Assembly (NCBI GenBank): GCA_022432975.1
Contig: CM039509.1
Location: forward strand, 25,513,432 to 25,577,431
Origin: Begonia masoniana
Lineage: Eukaryota; Streptophyta; Magnoliopsida; Cucurbitales; Begoniaceae
Length of the DNA: 64,000 bases
Reading direction: 5' to 3'
Part shown: positions 36,922 through 50,506 of the stretch, piece by piece
Position numbering within the stretch: the first letter of the stretch is position 1
Layout: the number at the start of each line of letters is the position of its first letter
Notes under the pieces: model-generated
What the model was told of the DNA's origin: nothing
What the model saw: only the letters and a program-made list of their open reading frames with translations
Database searches by the model: none
Program-made: the position numbers and the translations under genes

Positions 36922-39698
36922 ATCCACCCTCCTTACAAAAATTTTGTCCTCAAAATTTGCGCGCCATCTTAAATGATCCTTCCACTTTTCTATTTTAACT
37001 CTATTTGCTTACCATGTGGGTTGCCATGATGAATCTCTACTATGCTACGGTTCGACACATCTAGCGGGTGCCCTTAAACACTTCTCCAAGTTTTAAATTT
37101 CTCCCTAATATTCATTCTAATCCAATATTCAACGAATACTCACCATAACTTTCTTAAATAACCGTAGCTCCAAGAACTCATTAAATAACCTTCTTACCCT
37201 AAAGTCTCAGATTTTAATTCCCTTCAATTCACCTAACTCTCTGGTCGCTAGGCTAAAACTTTCTCGGATCGCTATGCTAAACCTCGATTACTCTATGGTC
37301 TTAGTTGCCTATCAAGAAATGACAATTTCTTATGCTTTCTAAGTCTTACATTTTCTCAAATTACCCATTTCAAGTTCATCTCTTAATGATACTCCCATTA
37401 AATTTCACTTAAGCGCCTATCATTTATACTCTTAAATCTCTCTGCATCTCCAAAGTCACTTCCCGAACTCTGTCCGTTGACTTTAACTTGAGCACTCACC
37501 ACTTAGACCCTCAGTCTTTCCTCTAAGTATCCTCCATATTTACTGTAACCCTAAGAACTCAATGATAACTACCTTACCCTAATCCTCAAAATAGTAGCTA
37601 CTCTATGCTATTCAACGCTTTCTTCCTATTTACCTCGAACCACCATGACACTTCCTTAGCCACTCCAACATCGTTCACGTACTCCAAACTCTCCCTATCG
37701 AATCTATTTCCTAATTCATTTACGTATTATCTGACTTCTCATATTCGTATTCGCTACCCCAGTTTATCTAACCTTTCCTACCATTACCAAACTAACACTG
37801 TTCCACTTTTACACTCACACTCCAAATGGTGTTCACACACTTCACTTCAACCCCAAACTTCAAACGAAATTACTATAATCTTCTAGAATTAACCTTACTC
37901 CTCAATCCACTCGTATAACTTTCGTGTGAACTTTCGCTCCTTTCTATCAATATTCTCTAACTCCTCATTTTTACATGCTTGTCTCTCTCTTCTTCACGAT
38001 TAACTCATCCCTTCATTTGCCTCTTTTCTAAGTCCCTTCCAAAATTCATAATGCCAGCTAATAACTCACTCATTTATCTTGCATTGCAGCAATTTAAATT
38101 TTCTTGTCTAATAGCATTTTGAATTCCAACTTACATCCTGTGCTTAACTAGCTAGGTCACCAAATACCAAAATCTCCAACTTTGTAACTGCATAGTCTCT
38201 CTACGCACTCAAACACTTTTCGAAGTTAATTTCCGTTCCTTTCTTTCGAACTCTATAATTTCCTCAATTTTATCCCTTCTCAAGGTATAAACTTAGATTC
38301 TAACCTTCCATTGTGTTTTACTCATAAAATCTATGCGTAAGACCTTTCTTTCCTTCTTATCCGTTATTCTCTACGCTCTTCAGCTTTACTCAGAAAACTA
38401 AATCCTTATTGACTCATCTCATTACTAAATCTCTGCCTAAGTTTGTCCAAAATCTAGAACGTAACTTTCATCTCCTATCCTCTATTTTTATAACTTATCG
38501 ACACAAGACTAAGCTAGTTACCACCTCAACGGTTTGAAACTTTTTGACTTAGGTATATTCCTAAAATACTTACCGCCTCTCGTTCACAATTCCTGTCAAG
38601 TCACATCCTACCGAACACTCAAAGTCTATACCTAAATTTATAACTGAATTCTCCAAATTTTACTAACTCTTGATTTCTCTTTTGCTCTTCAACTCGATTC
38701 TACTCAATTCTAAATATTCCACTTAATATCGTTTCGTTACTCTAACCTCAAAACATCACCACCATTCAAAAGTCTAGGCTTTCCTCTACCAAATCAAGGT
38801 GTCAAGGTCCCACGTTAGGTTTTGGCTCTAGGGTTTTAGGTCGAATAACACCAACAACTAAATAACCCATAATGCTCCTCTAACTCGCCGACCATATACT
38901 TTTCATTTATCCCCAGTCATCTTTGATTGACGACACTCCTAAACGGTAACTACATCCCTAACAATCCACCGGTTTATTACTTGAGTATAACCTCACAGTT
39001 AACTTTATTCCTCAAATACCTCAATAATTCGTTTCTCAACTCTAAGTAAATCTCTATAGTGTTATCTCCCAAACTGAGTAAGACAACATCCCTACATGAC
39101 CCCTATGCCTCCTAACAACCAATAAGCTCTTAACACCTAATAAGCTCTACTAACGTCGACTTCAATTTAATCGACAATTAATTACACTCACAACATTTTC
39201 CAACTTTAAGCTAGGTTCCCCTCTGGGTTTTTCTCTCGTAAAGGTCATTCAACTTTTTCCCCACAGACTACTTATTGTTATCTCCATTTCTTAACTTCTT
39301 AAACCCTTACATTAAACCCTTGTATACATCTAAATACTGCCAACTCGAAGTAACCTACTTTTTGTTATCCGCCCATATATAAACTTACTTCTGACACTTC
39401 ATTGGTCGTCGGTGTCTCCCGATAATTTCTTTTCTAATTTCAAACTTTTCTAACTCTACTTTGATTTACCACATTTATAAAACTCCAAAAGTTTGCTACT
39501 TATGTCCTTTAACTTCTATCTCATCTCTCATGGGATATATTTCCCCAAGGATAACGAATCCTATATTATTTCTTTTGACGCATAGTTCTCTCTCTCATAC
39601 TAAAGTCTATCTCACCTTACCTTTAACCCACCGTATTCTCACTTTTATCCCGCTAGAATATACCTCATAATTATCCTATCAAAGCATGCAATGAATGA
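36922..39698 (-). other. Element F non-coding internal stretch
   Basis: Starts with the polypurine tract (36922-36934). The plus strand is pyrimidine-rich, with short recurring phrases (TCTAACTC, CACTTAGACCCT). No ORF or pol motif in any frame. It resembles the internal region of element C, for example TAAAGTCTATCTCACC near 39603. Confidence 0.7.
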
Positions 39699-40298
39699 CT
39701 AAATTACTATACCTGAGGTCTTCACTGGTTGATCACTATGCTCCAACTCGATCTTCTTTATAGCGGGACAGTCCTTAGCCATGTGTCCTGGTTCATTACA
39801 CTTGAAGCACCGAGTAACTCTAGGTTTGGTGCAATCTCGGGCAAAATGGCCATCCTCGAAACAATTATAACATTTACCTAGATACTGCCCACACTCTCCT
39901 GGATGGGCTTTTAAACACTTGGAACATTGTGGAAATTTTCTCCTTAACTTTTGTCGTTGCCTCTTTCCTTCCCTTGGATCATCCAAATTTTCCCTTGGTC
40001 TTTTTATTTCTTGTGGTTGCGAAGAAGATTCTCCCCGGAATATCGGAGATGTAATTTTGTTTAAGCTTTCTCTAGGGCTTTCTATTGACCTAATCCACTC
40101 CCTTTTGGCCAAATATAATTCTATTGTCTTTGAAGTCAGCTCCAAGTATGATGCCTCTAGTCGGTCAGATAAAATCAACCTCTGAGTTACTATACTACTC
40201 CACATGTCGGTTTGCATACAAACCAACTTTGTAAGAAGCTTAATTAGTTCTTCAAACTCGTTTCTAAGTTGTCCTCGCTGTTCTGGGTTCCTTGACAT
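39699..40298 (-). CDS. Short gag/nucleocapsid-like protein of element F
   Basis: 199 codons, ATG to stop, no breaks. The N-terminal 75 residues are helix-prone and charged. Residues 90-122 are basic and polar (KRQRQKLRRK). Three Cys/His motifs follow: CX2CX3HX3C at 125-136, CX2CX4HX4C at 143-156 and CX2CX4HX4C at 164-177. The two last are classic retroviral zinc knuckles that bind RNA. The first, with HPGEC, matches the Tekay-type gag seen in element D (KNHPGEC). The usual capsid core with a WW pair is not visible, so this may be nucleocapsid plus a short N-terminus. It starts 139 bp from the primer site. Being the only ORF, it probably helps RNA packaging, with enzymes supplied in trans (inference). 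Confidence 0.85.
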   Translation of the reverse strand: MSRNPEQRGQLRNEFEELIKLLTKLVCMQTDMWSSIVTQRLILSDRLEASYLELTSKTIELYLAKREWIRSIESPRESLNKITSPIFRGESSSQPQEIKRPRENLDDPREGKRQRQKLRRKFPQCSKCLKAHPGECGQYLGKCYNCFEDGHFARDCTKPRVTRCFKCNEPGHMAKDCPAIKKIELEHSDQPVKTSGIVI

Positions 40299-40452
40299 TT
40301 CTATTCCTGTAAAGGGTTAGAACATCTAATCTTATAAAGGAATTAACAAGAGTTAAAGAAATACTTACAGTCGGTGAAGCACGTTGCACGGCGGCCGGTA
40401 TTGTCGGGTAATCTTTTGAACGACTCGACCACTAACGCTCTGATACCATATT

Positions 40453-43227
40453 TGTAGCGCCCCGAACCCGCCCCGGGCCCGGTGCGTCACGTTGCAAACA
40501 AATCCCGTGTTTAAAATGACGTTTAAAATACTTTTCGTTAAATATTCGGCTCGGTTTTGTTAAAATTCCCGGCTCGATGTTCGGGTTTTTCGAACCCTCA
40601 ATTTTTCTTGGAACACGTGTCTAAAATACGTTAAAATACGTTGGAAAAATGTCGGGTCAAAACATGTTTGAAATCGGGAGAAATTAAAAAAAAAAACAAA
40701 AATTGCACCAAATGGGGTGCTGGGCGCCAGGCGCGCCCAAGCTGCGCGGCGTGCGCGCTATGCTCGCCGCACGCGCGCGCGCGTCCGCGCGCTGGGGCGC
40801 ACCAGCGCGCCCCACCTCTACCTTTCCACGACCGATCGTGGCTAAATGCCCGATCGGTCGGGCGTTCTTGGGTTTTCTTCACCCAGAAACTTCCCGACCG
40901 CGACCGGTCGTGCCCCGGGCCCGATCGATCGGGCCGGCTCGGGTTTTTCATCACCAAAAACACCCTAAAATGCCCTTTTTAACCTTTTTCCACCTCCCTA
41001 CACATTTCAACACTTTTCTACATCCCGGACATCTCCAAAAATCCTGAAAATTTAACCATACCTTCCCGACGCATAAATCTTCCAACCCAATAATTATTTT
41101 TGAAAACAGACTTAAAACGGAGAAATACAAAAATCACAAACATAACCCGACGTTAGTTACTTTAAAATCAAAACGGGCAATATAACGCCTAAAACTTTAA
41201 ATACCCAAAACCTTAAATAAATCCCAGAAAACACACAATTTCCATCACAAACAACTATACTCACTATCCATCTCCAAATCAACTCATAAACCCGGTAACA
41301 TACATACGACAATATTTACGAACACAATTTACCACTACTTAATAAAGTTTCCTAACTCCCACAAAACAACATTTCCACACACCCACTATCCATACCAAAA
41401 TACTTACAAATTAACTATCCATGTCAAACATTCACCTCCCACTACCCGAGACATCCAGTGGTCAAAGCGCCCCGACAATAGCCTGCATCGGCGGACTCCG
41501 TACTCCTCCGACTGCAGCCTAATCCTCGGTAGTCTCATCTACCTCACCTGTATACAAATCGTCACCTACACCACGAAACACAAAAAGGTAAGCCTAACGC
41601 TTAGCAAGTAAGGAAATGATGCACAACGACACGCTAAATGCTCGACTCAATCCTAACATGCAGTTTCTACACACTCAGTTGCTTTCTTTTCGTTTCAATT
41701 GCATTATCTTTCACTTCCAGGTGAATCAAGTAGGCACACGCCCCCACACAGTCCAGGACGGCCACGCCTTGATCCACGGAGCTAGACCGGAGGCACACGT
41801 CCCAACACAGTCCAAGACGGCCAACACGAATCTCCTCCAATCGATCGTAGAATCCTCATTGTGCACTTCAAGCACGAACAGGTCGAGGAATTCATACTCA
41901 CGACACATTACGTACATTAACAGGGCATCTCGAATAGAATCCCTCGCAGGGTGCTCAACGAGCCACTTGCCCGATGAACCTATTCTACTCGAGACCAAGT
42001 TGCATATCACTTCTTATCTTTCTTTCACATCATCCTCACCACTCAAACATGCAAAACTCGTGATTTCGTAGTTTAGAAAACAATGATGCATGACCCCCAA
42101 TGCGTAACAAAAGCAAAACATAACAAACAAACAAATAAACAATCCCTACCGTTCTATGGTGTAGGCCCGAAGGCAACAAACACTCATCCACTACTTACCT
42201 GGTTGCTGCTCGATACTTTCTCGCTCACTCCGTCCAACAAAATCAAACGTTCGATCACCTAACAAATAACGACAATTCACTTAGTAACAACCTAAATAAA
42301 TTGTAAGGATTTTTCTAACTAAACTAATCACACATTTCAACCTAAACTCACAACTTAACTCCAAACCCGATTTTACACCAAAATTGACCGTCCAACTTCA
42401 AACGGTCGTAACTCTCGTTTTTCAATGGATTTCGACGTGTCACCCCATTTCGGAAACCTCTACACGTCTACTATCCATTGAAACACCGAAAATAACCAAA
42501 CAAACACATTAGCCAACTCAAAAATCCAGCCAACAGAATCGGGTATATAGGTGTTCTTCAACCATTTTTGTGGAACACTCTTTCAATCTTCCATCTAACC
42601 CCTCTAACAACCTAAATCACTCCATTCAACAACTAAACTACCAAACTAGGGAAGAAATCTAACATCTACACTCAATTTTCGGAATCCCTAACCTAGGGTT
42701 TTCCAACATTCTTAAAATCCAACTAAAACTCCCAAAAACACTCTCAAACTTCATCTAAAACTATGCAAAATAAAACCCAATCGATTTGACCTTGAAATCC
42801 CCTTGAAAGATTGAAGAAGGAAGGAGAGGAAACGTCGGCTATGGAGGAAAAGAGAGAGACACGATGGAGGGGAGGAAGATGAGTGAAAAATAAACCATTC
42901 TTTTCTTTTTATTTCTTCATTTAATGCACCAAGTCAATTTACCATTTAACCCTCCCCTTTTCACCTTTCATCCAACGCCAAACCTACCACTAAACCATCA
43001 CTTTTTCTTCCCATAACCTTCAAAATTTGCTTGGTTAACACACACATTGACACATTGACAAGTCACACTCAAACTCTCCACCAATCACAATTGGGTTTGA
43101 CTTGTCAAACTTCCACTAATCACCTTTCTCTTCTAATAACCTTCTAAACCCTAAACCCCTCACAAAGTGCTCTCATACATCACTAACTTAGGTCTAAACA
43201 CATAGTCAAAATTTTCCGGGTGTTACA
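40453..43227 (-). repeat. Element F 5' LTR
   Basis: 2775 bp, plus strand TGTAGCGCCCCGAACC ... CCGGGTGTTACA. It contains candidate exon 2 (42258-42199, 60 nt) and tail exon (41565-41519, peptide GDDLYTGEVDETTED, stop), a CpG-dense block (about 40725-40815) and CCGATCGGTCGGGC-type words (about 40830-40935). Confidence 0.9.
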
Positions 43228-43754
43228 ATTACTACAACAAACCTAGCTAATTTGAAAAGTATTGTCGTGTGAAAGAAAAAGATGAAAAGCAGCTGCTAAT
43301 CTTGTTGAAGAAAAGGATAAAAATAAACTTGAAATTTTATTTCTTACTCGCTATGCTTACTAACGTTTGTAGCTCAGATGTGTGGTATATGAACAATGGT
43401 AGTAGCAGTCATATGACTGTGAAAATGAAAGCTTTTGTCAATCTAGATAGGTCAGCTAAAACAACTGTGAAGATGACCAATGGAACAATTGTAAGACACA
43501 AGGAAAAGAAGTTGTAAAGCTGAATTCTCGTGGAGGTTGCCATAATAAAGACATTCTATATGTTCGAGACTTGGACTCAAACCTATTGAGCGCTGGGCAA
43601 TTCCTAAGAGAAGGTTACTCATTGTTTTTCGAAGATTTCTCATGTACTATTTTTACTTACACAACAAAGAAGAAGTTATTGCTCAAGGTTCCCATGGCTA
43701 AGAAAAATATGTTTCCCACCATTTTACGTGATGAAAATCGAGCACTTGCAGTCT
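43228..43754 (+). pseudogene. Copia E: zinc knuckle end, protease, pre-integrase
   Basis: After the target duplication ATTAC comes the rest of the gag knuckle (HFEKYCR-like), then the protease region. The usual DSG active site reads NNG (VWYMNNGSSSHMT, about 43380-43420), so the catalytic Asp is lost. LLSAGQFLREGYSLFFED follows (about 43580-43640). It is cut by element G at 43760. Confidence 0.82.
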
Positions 43755-44896
43755 CTATATGTAACACCCACGAACCCGCCCCGGCTCGGTGCGCTACTTT
43801 GCTCACACATCATAAATTTAAAACGGCGTTTAAAATAAACTTTGATAAAATTTCGACTCGATTTTTGGGTTTTTCGAACCCTCGACAATAGTTGGAAAAT
43901 GTGTATAAAATACGTGTAAAATATGTTAAAAAATATCGGGTCAAAACATAATGGAAGTAGGAAGAAAGTATATTATATTTATTTATTTATTATTATATTT
44001 TTTTTTAAAATGGATTACAGGTGCTCGATCGTCCAAAACAGGGAAGTGCCAATCGATCGGCACTCAGCGCCGATCGATCGGCAACCCCTCGGGTTGGCGA
44101 TCTCTTCGCCTTGCAACAGCCGATCAATCGGCGTTTGTGCGCCGATCGGTCGGCGCCCTTCCTCTTTCCCCTGTTCTCTCTCATTTTTTTTCCAACACTA
44201 ACTCATAACAACAACAACTATACCCACACCAATCCTTCACCCTTTGATATGTAAACTCTAAAAATATCGACTCCGATACGTCAACGAAAACGTAAAATCA
44301 ATTGAAAACCCAAGTCGTTTACTATACAAAAACCCAACGAAAAATTAGCATAACTGCTAGACATTTAAAACCCAAAATCCTGAAAACCAAACTTTTATAC
44401 AATAGTTTCAAAACAATATTCACCAGAATTCCAAACCACTATCATTCACAAAGAAAATCCAAAAAAAACTTCCTATATACCATCAAAAGACTAATCCCAC
44501 ACCTCTCCCTGAAAACCATGATCGAGGCGCCTCGACAACTGCCTACACCGGTGTGCCCCGTGCGCCACCGACTGCCGCCTAATCCTGGGCTCCCTCATCT
44601 TGCTCACCTGAATATAAGTCGTCACCTACACCATAGAACACAAAAAAGTAAGCTTAATACTTAGTAAGTAGGGATTAATGAATGCAATCAAACACACAAT
44701 GCAAACCAATCCTATCACTTACAGTTTCTAACTCTCAGTTGTGCTCATTTCATATTGGTTGCATATTTCTTTTAATAAGCCATGTGAATCAAGTATGTAC
44801 ACATCCCATAACCGTCTAGGATGGCCACACATTGATCCACCAAACAAAACTGAATGGCATGCTTCCCATGACCATCTAGGAAGGCCATTGATTTTA

Positions 44897-46992
44897 TGTA
44901 GCACCCGGTTTCGTTTAACCAGTTTACTTTATTAAATTATAGTGAATATTTTAAGGATGAGATTGGGAGGTTTAGTGATTAGGTTAATAAATGAGTGAGT
45001 AAGGGCATGGGGGTAATTTGAGATATTATACTGGATAACGTATTTAATGGAGGGTTCAATGAGGTTTAGCCGCCATTGTTCTTTCATTTTTCCTTTCTCG
45101 GTATTCAGCTCAAACTCAGCAGAGCTCCAGGCGATTTTCCCCTCCGACCTTCATTTCTCTGACTAGGTAATTCTTTTCTTTTTATTTTCTTAAGATCTGA
45201 GTGACTAGATAGCAGATGAGTGCAATGTATATACCTTGTTAATGCTGTGAGTAAGTTGAGTTCGGGTTTAGTGTTGAGCCGAGAATGTGCGATGACCAGA
45301 GCTTCCAAACTAGCTCCTTAGGTTTCAGAATTATATAGGATAAGGCTAGTGATAATCTAATCGGTATTCTGCTTATGACATTAGGTGAGCAGGACTTCCA
45401 GTGTAGTTAAAACCGAGTGATTTTCAGGAGACCAGGTAGGTAAAGTTTGCTTGTGCCTTCGGGCCTACATCACAAAACATTAGGGTTTGTTTGCTGGAAT
45501 GTGTTGGTATGTCATGCATCATGTTTTAAAAAGTGTACGAAAATGAATTTGAATGCATGTTGGCATGGTAAGGATTGAACATATTGAAACAGCTATGTGA
45601 ATCAGTTTTACTGTTAAGGGAAATAATCCACCCCTTAATGAGACAGTGGATATTTATACTTTGGGAGAGTTGATCAAACTTCCAAATTCACAGAGGGATC
45701 TGAACATGTGAATCAAATTTACTGTTAAGGGAATTTATCCACCCCTTAATGAGTCAGTGGATGTTTATACTTTGGGAGAGTTGATCCAACTCCCAATTTC
45801 ACAGGGGGATCTGAACAGAAACGATGAATGAACAACTGAGATGAGAAAGTAGAAATTGCATGTTTAGGAATTCATATTTTAGTATTTCATTTCATTACTG
45901 CTTTACTTACTTAGCATTAGGCTAATAGATGAGTTTTGTGATGTAGGTGTTGAGGAGACTGCAGGTGATTTCCTTGAGTGCACTGATGAATAGATGTGGT
46001 TGGAGGAGTACGTCCATGTTTCGGCCTGGTAAACTGATGAAGCGGATTAACTGATGTCTGTAGTTGGAATGGTTTAGTTAACAGTGTTTCAATCTGAGTA
46101 TGTTAAGTTTTAAAGACAGTAATGGTCTTTAATATTTTGAATACGTTTTTGAGATTTTCTGATGATAGTATTATGTGGAATTTTAAATGTTGGGTTCTTA
46201 CTGGATTTGAGTAATGCAACGATTTGAATTGCTTCAGAATAGTTTCAGTAAAGTGAGTAAATTCCTTTCCGTAGTTAGAGTTGTTGTTCTGTTCCCTGTC
46301 GGTAGATGAAGTCTATCGGCAGATGTTGTGTTGTTAATCTGTTCTCTATCGGAAGATGTCCTCAGTGAAAGTCGATCGGATGAATGAATCATCCGGCTGA
46401 CGTCACCGGTGGATGTGTGATAAAGTCGATCGGATTAATGAATCATCCGGCTGACGTCACCGGTGGATGTGTGATAAAGTCGATCGGATGAATGAATCAT
46501 TCGGCTGACATTACCGGTAGATGTGTGATAAAGTCGATCGGATGAATGAGTCATCCGGCTGACGTCACCGGTGGATGTAGGAAGTGTTTTGTCGTCTAGT
46601 GATCGGTGTATGCAGTTTATTCTGTCGGAAGAAGGGAATGAGGAATTTTGTCGTTTAGTCATCGGTAGAAGCCTTTTATTTTGTTCTGCTCCTTCCGTTG
46701 ACTTTATTCATTGGCAGATGCGTTTGACTTCTACGACTTCTCAAGTATTTCACGGTTCAAACTTCAGCTCCTATTTACCGATTGTTTCTTAACATTTCAA
46801 ACAATGTTTCGTAGTATTGTTTAACTCCATTGTTGTTCAAATGATTTCTGCTGCAAGCATTTAAATGTTTTGAAGTTTTAGAAAAATGTCAAACCCAGAT
46901 TTTCGAGTGAAATTTTAAATTTAGTTCAAAGTTCCTTAGTTAGGTTCAAGCTTTGTGTAACGAATCGGGTTCAGATAACTCGGGGCGTTACA
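44897..46992 (+). mobile_element. Solo LTR, family A (copy A3)
   Basis: Target duplication TTTTA (44892-44896, 46993-46997). 2096 bp, TGTAGCACCCGG...CGGGGCGTTACA. The leader ends GACTAG at 45166, exon 2 is 45384-45434 (51 nt as in A2, one in-frame TAA) and the tail is 45947-45993 (peptide GVEETAGDFLECTDE, stop). Confidence 0.93.
46370..46580 (+). repeat. 54-bp tandem array in LTR A3
   Basis: About four units with AAGTCGATCGGATGAATGA and CATCCGGCTGACGTCACCGG. It sits at the same LTR position as the arrays in A1 and A2 but with different words. Confidence 0.85.
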
Positions 46993-48937
46993 TTTTACTC
47001 CCCCGCATCAATCGTAGAATCCTATAACCGTCTAGGAATTCATACTCCCGATGCCTTAAGTGCCTTAAGTATTTTTGATAAGCCGTGTGGATCAATTATG
47101 CACACATCCCATAACCGTCTAGAATGGTCACACATTGATCCACCAATCAAAATCGAATGGCACACTTCCCATGACCGTCTAGGAAGGCCATCAATTTTAC
47201 TCCCCCGCATCGATCATAGAATCCTATAACCGTCTAGGAATTTATACTCCCGATGCCTTAAGATTTGCCATTCTTTTATCTGATTAAGTTTCACGCTCAC
47301 CAAAACAATGCAAAACCTCGTATCAAGCGAAATTTAAAACCATGATGCATGTTTCGAAAATGTGCAACACAACGCAACACCAAACAATAAACCAACCATT
47401 AAACCCTATCGTTCCATGGTGTAGGCCCGAAGGCAACGAAAGCATTCCTCTACTTACCTGAACTCCTGCACCGCACTTTCTCGCTTCGGCTACGTAAATT
47501 TCTAGACTCGGTAACCTAACACAGTCACAAAATTCACTTAGACATCATAATTTACTTCTAAAGAATATTTAATCTACTCTAACTACAAACAACTAATATG
47601 AACACAACTCAATCACAAAATCCCGATTTTTCTCCATTTTTAGTGTCAAAACTTCAATTGGCCATAACTTACTCGTTTTTCAACGAATTTGGATGTGTCA
47701 CCCCATTCCGTGAACCTCTACACGTCTACTTTCCATTGAAATACTCAAATTCAACAACCAAACAATATGGCCCAATCAAAATCACCAAAACAGATTCGGT
47801 GCACATAATGTCCAAATTCGATTTTTCCATAACTTTCATCTAATCTCCAATTTAACTCTAAAAACAACCTAAGCTAACATATCTAAGGATTTAAACCATC
47901 AATTAGGAATAAAACCAGCAAAGGAAACAAGATTTTCGGAGTTCACCAAGGAGGGTTTCCAAACCCTAACTAAATCTCCACAAAACTCAACAAAAACCTC
48001 AAAAACTTCTACTAATTGGTATCAAACTTAAAACCCATTTAATTTTACCTTAAAACCTTGAGAAATGTCGATGGAAATGGGGAATAAAACTCAGCAATGG
48101 AAGATGAGGGTTTCGTGAGAGGAAAGTGAAGGAGAAAACCAAAATTATAACTTTAACCACTTAACCATTCTATTTTTATAAACTAACACTTTTCTCCTTT
48201 TAAAATTTACCACCATAAATTTGAAATTTATAAAGTAATCTCCTCCCTTTCTCTTCATTTAAACCAATGTGGAAGGTACCACCTTCCATCACTTTTCCAC
48301 TTTACACCTTAAAAGGATAAGTATTACCACCCAATCTAAAAGAAATTCTTATTCCAAAATTGCCCCTTACTTGCTTTCAACGTGAAAGTACCTTGGTTTT
48401 ACTCAAGTTTGACTTCTTCAAACTTAAATTTACTCACTTAACACTTTAAGGAATATAAGTGTTATCAAAAGCATGTGTTTTAAGTTGATTGGTTGAAAAC
48501 AAAATCAACTTTTACTTTTGACTTTTCAAAACCTAACACCTATTCATCACTTCTTTTCCTTCTTCTTCTTTCACTCCAACGTGAACCTCCCTCCACTCTT
48601 TCCTTCTCTTTTCAATCCTTATCACTTTTATTCACTTACTTTTTCTTTCCATTGATTCAATTTCTTTTGACTTTTCAACTCTTCATTCTCTTCTTTTATT
48701 CACTCTTGACTTTTTCCCCACCTAATTCCTTCTTTTTTTGTTCACTTAAATTTACTTTTACATAAAATTCAACTTAACTAAATTTCTAGCTACTCAACCC
48801 TAGGTTTTCTCTCAATTTCTATTAAATTTTATTTTCCCACTCACGAGCTTAGCAAAACTCTATGACTAATACTAAACACCTCTTATCGTCTAATCTAAGG
48901 ATTACACACGTTGTAGGAAAGTTTTCTGGGTGTTACA

Positions 48938-50506
48938 CTATAGACAATGGAAATTGGTTATGGCATCTCAGGTATGATCATTTGAATTTAAAAAGCATAA
49001 AATTGACATCTGATCCAAATTTGGTGGTTGGATTACCTTTGATTCAACAATAAAATGACATATGTGAAAGTTGTACACCTGGAAAACAACACAGGGACGC
49101 TTTTCCAAATCGATGTGCTAGAAGAGCCTCAAAACCTCTTGAGTTGATTCATGTTGATGTTTGCCGCCCAATGCAAATTCCTTCTTTGGATAACAAAATG
49201 TATTTTCTTGTATTTGTTGATGACTATGACAAATGACATGAATCTATTTTCTCATATAAATATCATTTGTACTGTACACTTTCAATAAATTCAAATTTCT
49301 TGTTGAAAATCAAAGCGATTATAAATTGAAGATTTTGCGAACAATTGTGGAGGAGAATTTTTATCATATGCACAAATTTGGTGAGAAACACAGAGTATGG
49401 AAACAATTGACAGCATGCTACACACCTCAACAAAACAAAATTTCTTATGTTTGAAACTCCATTTGAAGCATGGTAAGGTTGGAAGCCACAGGTAACCCAA
49501 TTAAAAGTTTTTTGATGCATTTCTCATGTTCATACTCCATCTAAAAAATGGAGTAAACTTGATGATAATTTTGTTAAATGCATCTTTGTGGGTTATAGTG
49601 TTAACACTAAAGGCTGTCATTTTTATGATCCTATTGCTAAAAAGCTATTTATTAGTCATGACACATTGTTTGATAAGCAAAATGCATGAAATTTGGATGA
49701 GAAACAGGGCTATTAATTTTTTTTTTTGGAAGAATAATTTTCATAAGATGCTAATGAAGAGTCCAGCTCCTTGAACTCTTCAACAAATCCATCAAGCCCA
49801 TTGGTTTCCTCTGCATCACCTAAAATTCTTCAGTGCAACTAGCAACTCATCATCAAGTAAATCTTCTGCACCACCAAGAAAATGGGATTCCTTGAGGGAG
49901 ATCTATAAATGATTAGAAAGCTGCCAATTTGTTCAAGTTCAAGAACCTCATTACTTTGAAGCTGTAATCTCAAAGCAATGGTGTTATGAAATGCACGCAG
50001 AAATGGAGTCCTTGAAAAGAAACAAGACATAAGAGCTAGGTAATCTACCAGAAAGAAAGAAAGTGGTTAAACTCAAATGGATTTTTAAGCTCAAATTTAA
50101 AGTTGATGGCTCAATTCAAATATACAAAGCAATATTGGTGGCACATGGATATATGCAAAATGAGTTGTTGATTTTGACGAGACTTTCTCTGTCGTAGCCA
50201 AATTTGAGAAAATTAGAATTGTTTTGGTTTAGTTGCTTATTATAAGTGAAATGTGCATCAATTTGATGTGAAATCGGGTTTTTTAAAATGGTTATTTGGA
50301 TGAGAAAGTATTTGTGGAACAACAAACAGGTTATGAGATTAAAAACAAGAAAAGAAAGTCTATCGACTCAAGAAAGCATTGTATGGGTTCAAACAATCTC
50401 CAATGGCCTAGCACGAGAGGATTTAAGTACACTTTACCAAAAATAGTTTTGTAAGAAGTGCAAGCGAGTCAACCTTGTATGTGAAGTCAAGCGGAGCTGA
50501 TGACGT
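48938..50506 (+). pseudogene. Copia E: integrase and start of reverse transcriptase
   Basis: WLWHLRYDHLNLKSIK (about 48955-49005) and CESCTPGKQHR (about 49065) form the HHCC zinc finger. LIHVDVC (about 49145) and FVDDYD carry the first integrase Asp. Later parts (VKLKWIFKLK, about 50070; VDGSIQIYKA) belong to the reverse-transcriptase N-terminus. Multiple stops and frameshifts. Cut by H at 50507. Confidence 0.82.

Larger units (their letters stand above)
31370..43227 (-). mobile_element. Element F: non-autonomous LTR element with small gag (TR-GAG-like)
   Basis: Target duplication ATTAC (31365-31369, 43228-43232). On the minus strand the 5' LTR is 43227-40453, the primer site TGGTATCAGAGC is at 40448-40437, one gag-type ORF lies at 40298-39699, a long non-coding stretch follows, then the polypurine tract AAGGAGGGTGGAT (36934-36922) and the 3' LTR (36921-31370, interrupted by solo LTR B3). 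Each LTR is about 2.77 kb and they differ at few positions in the parts I compared, so this is one of the youngest insertions. There is no protease, reverse transcriptase or integrase. Confidence 0.92.
43760..48937 (-). mobile_element. Solo LTR G, related to families C and F, interrupted
   Basis: Target duplication CTATA (43755-43759, 48938-48942), inside copia E. Plus strand TGTAACACCCACGAACCC...CTGGGTGTTACA. Its own DNA is 43760-44896 and 46998-48937 (about 3.1 kb). No internal region. Exon 2 is 47515-47458 and the tail exon 44625-44579 (peptide GDDLYSGEQDEGAQD, stop). GCCGATCGATCGGC words lie at 44025-44165. Confidence 0.9.

Noticed and set aside
48493..48765. 90-codon frame rich in Phe, Leu and Ser
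   Set aside because: Pyrimidine-rich U3 of LTR G read on the non-element strand; no start context or domain.
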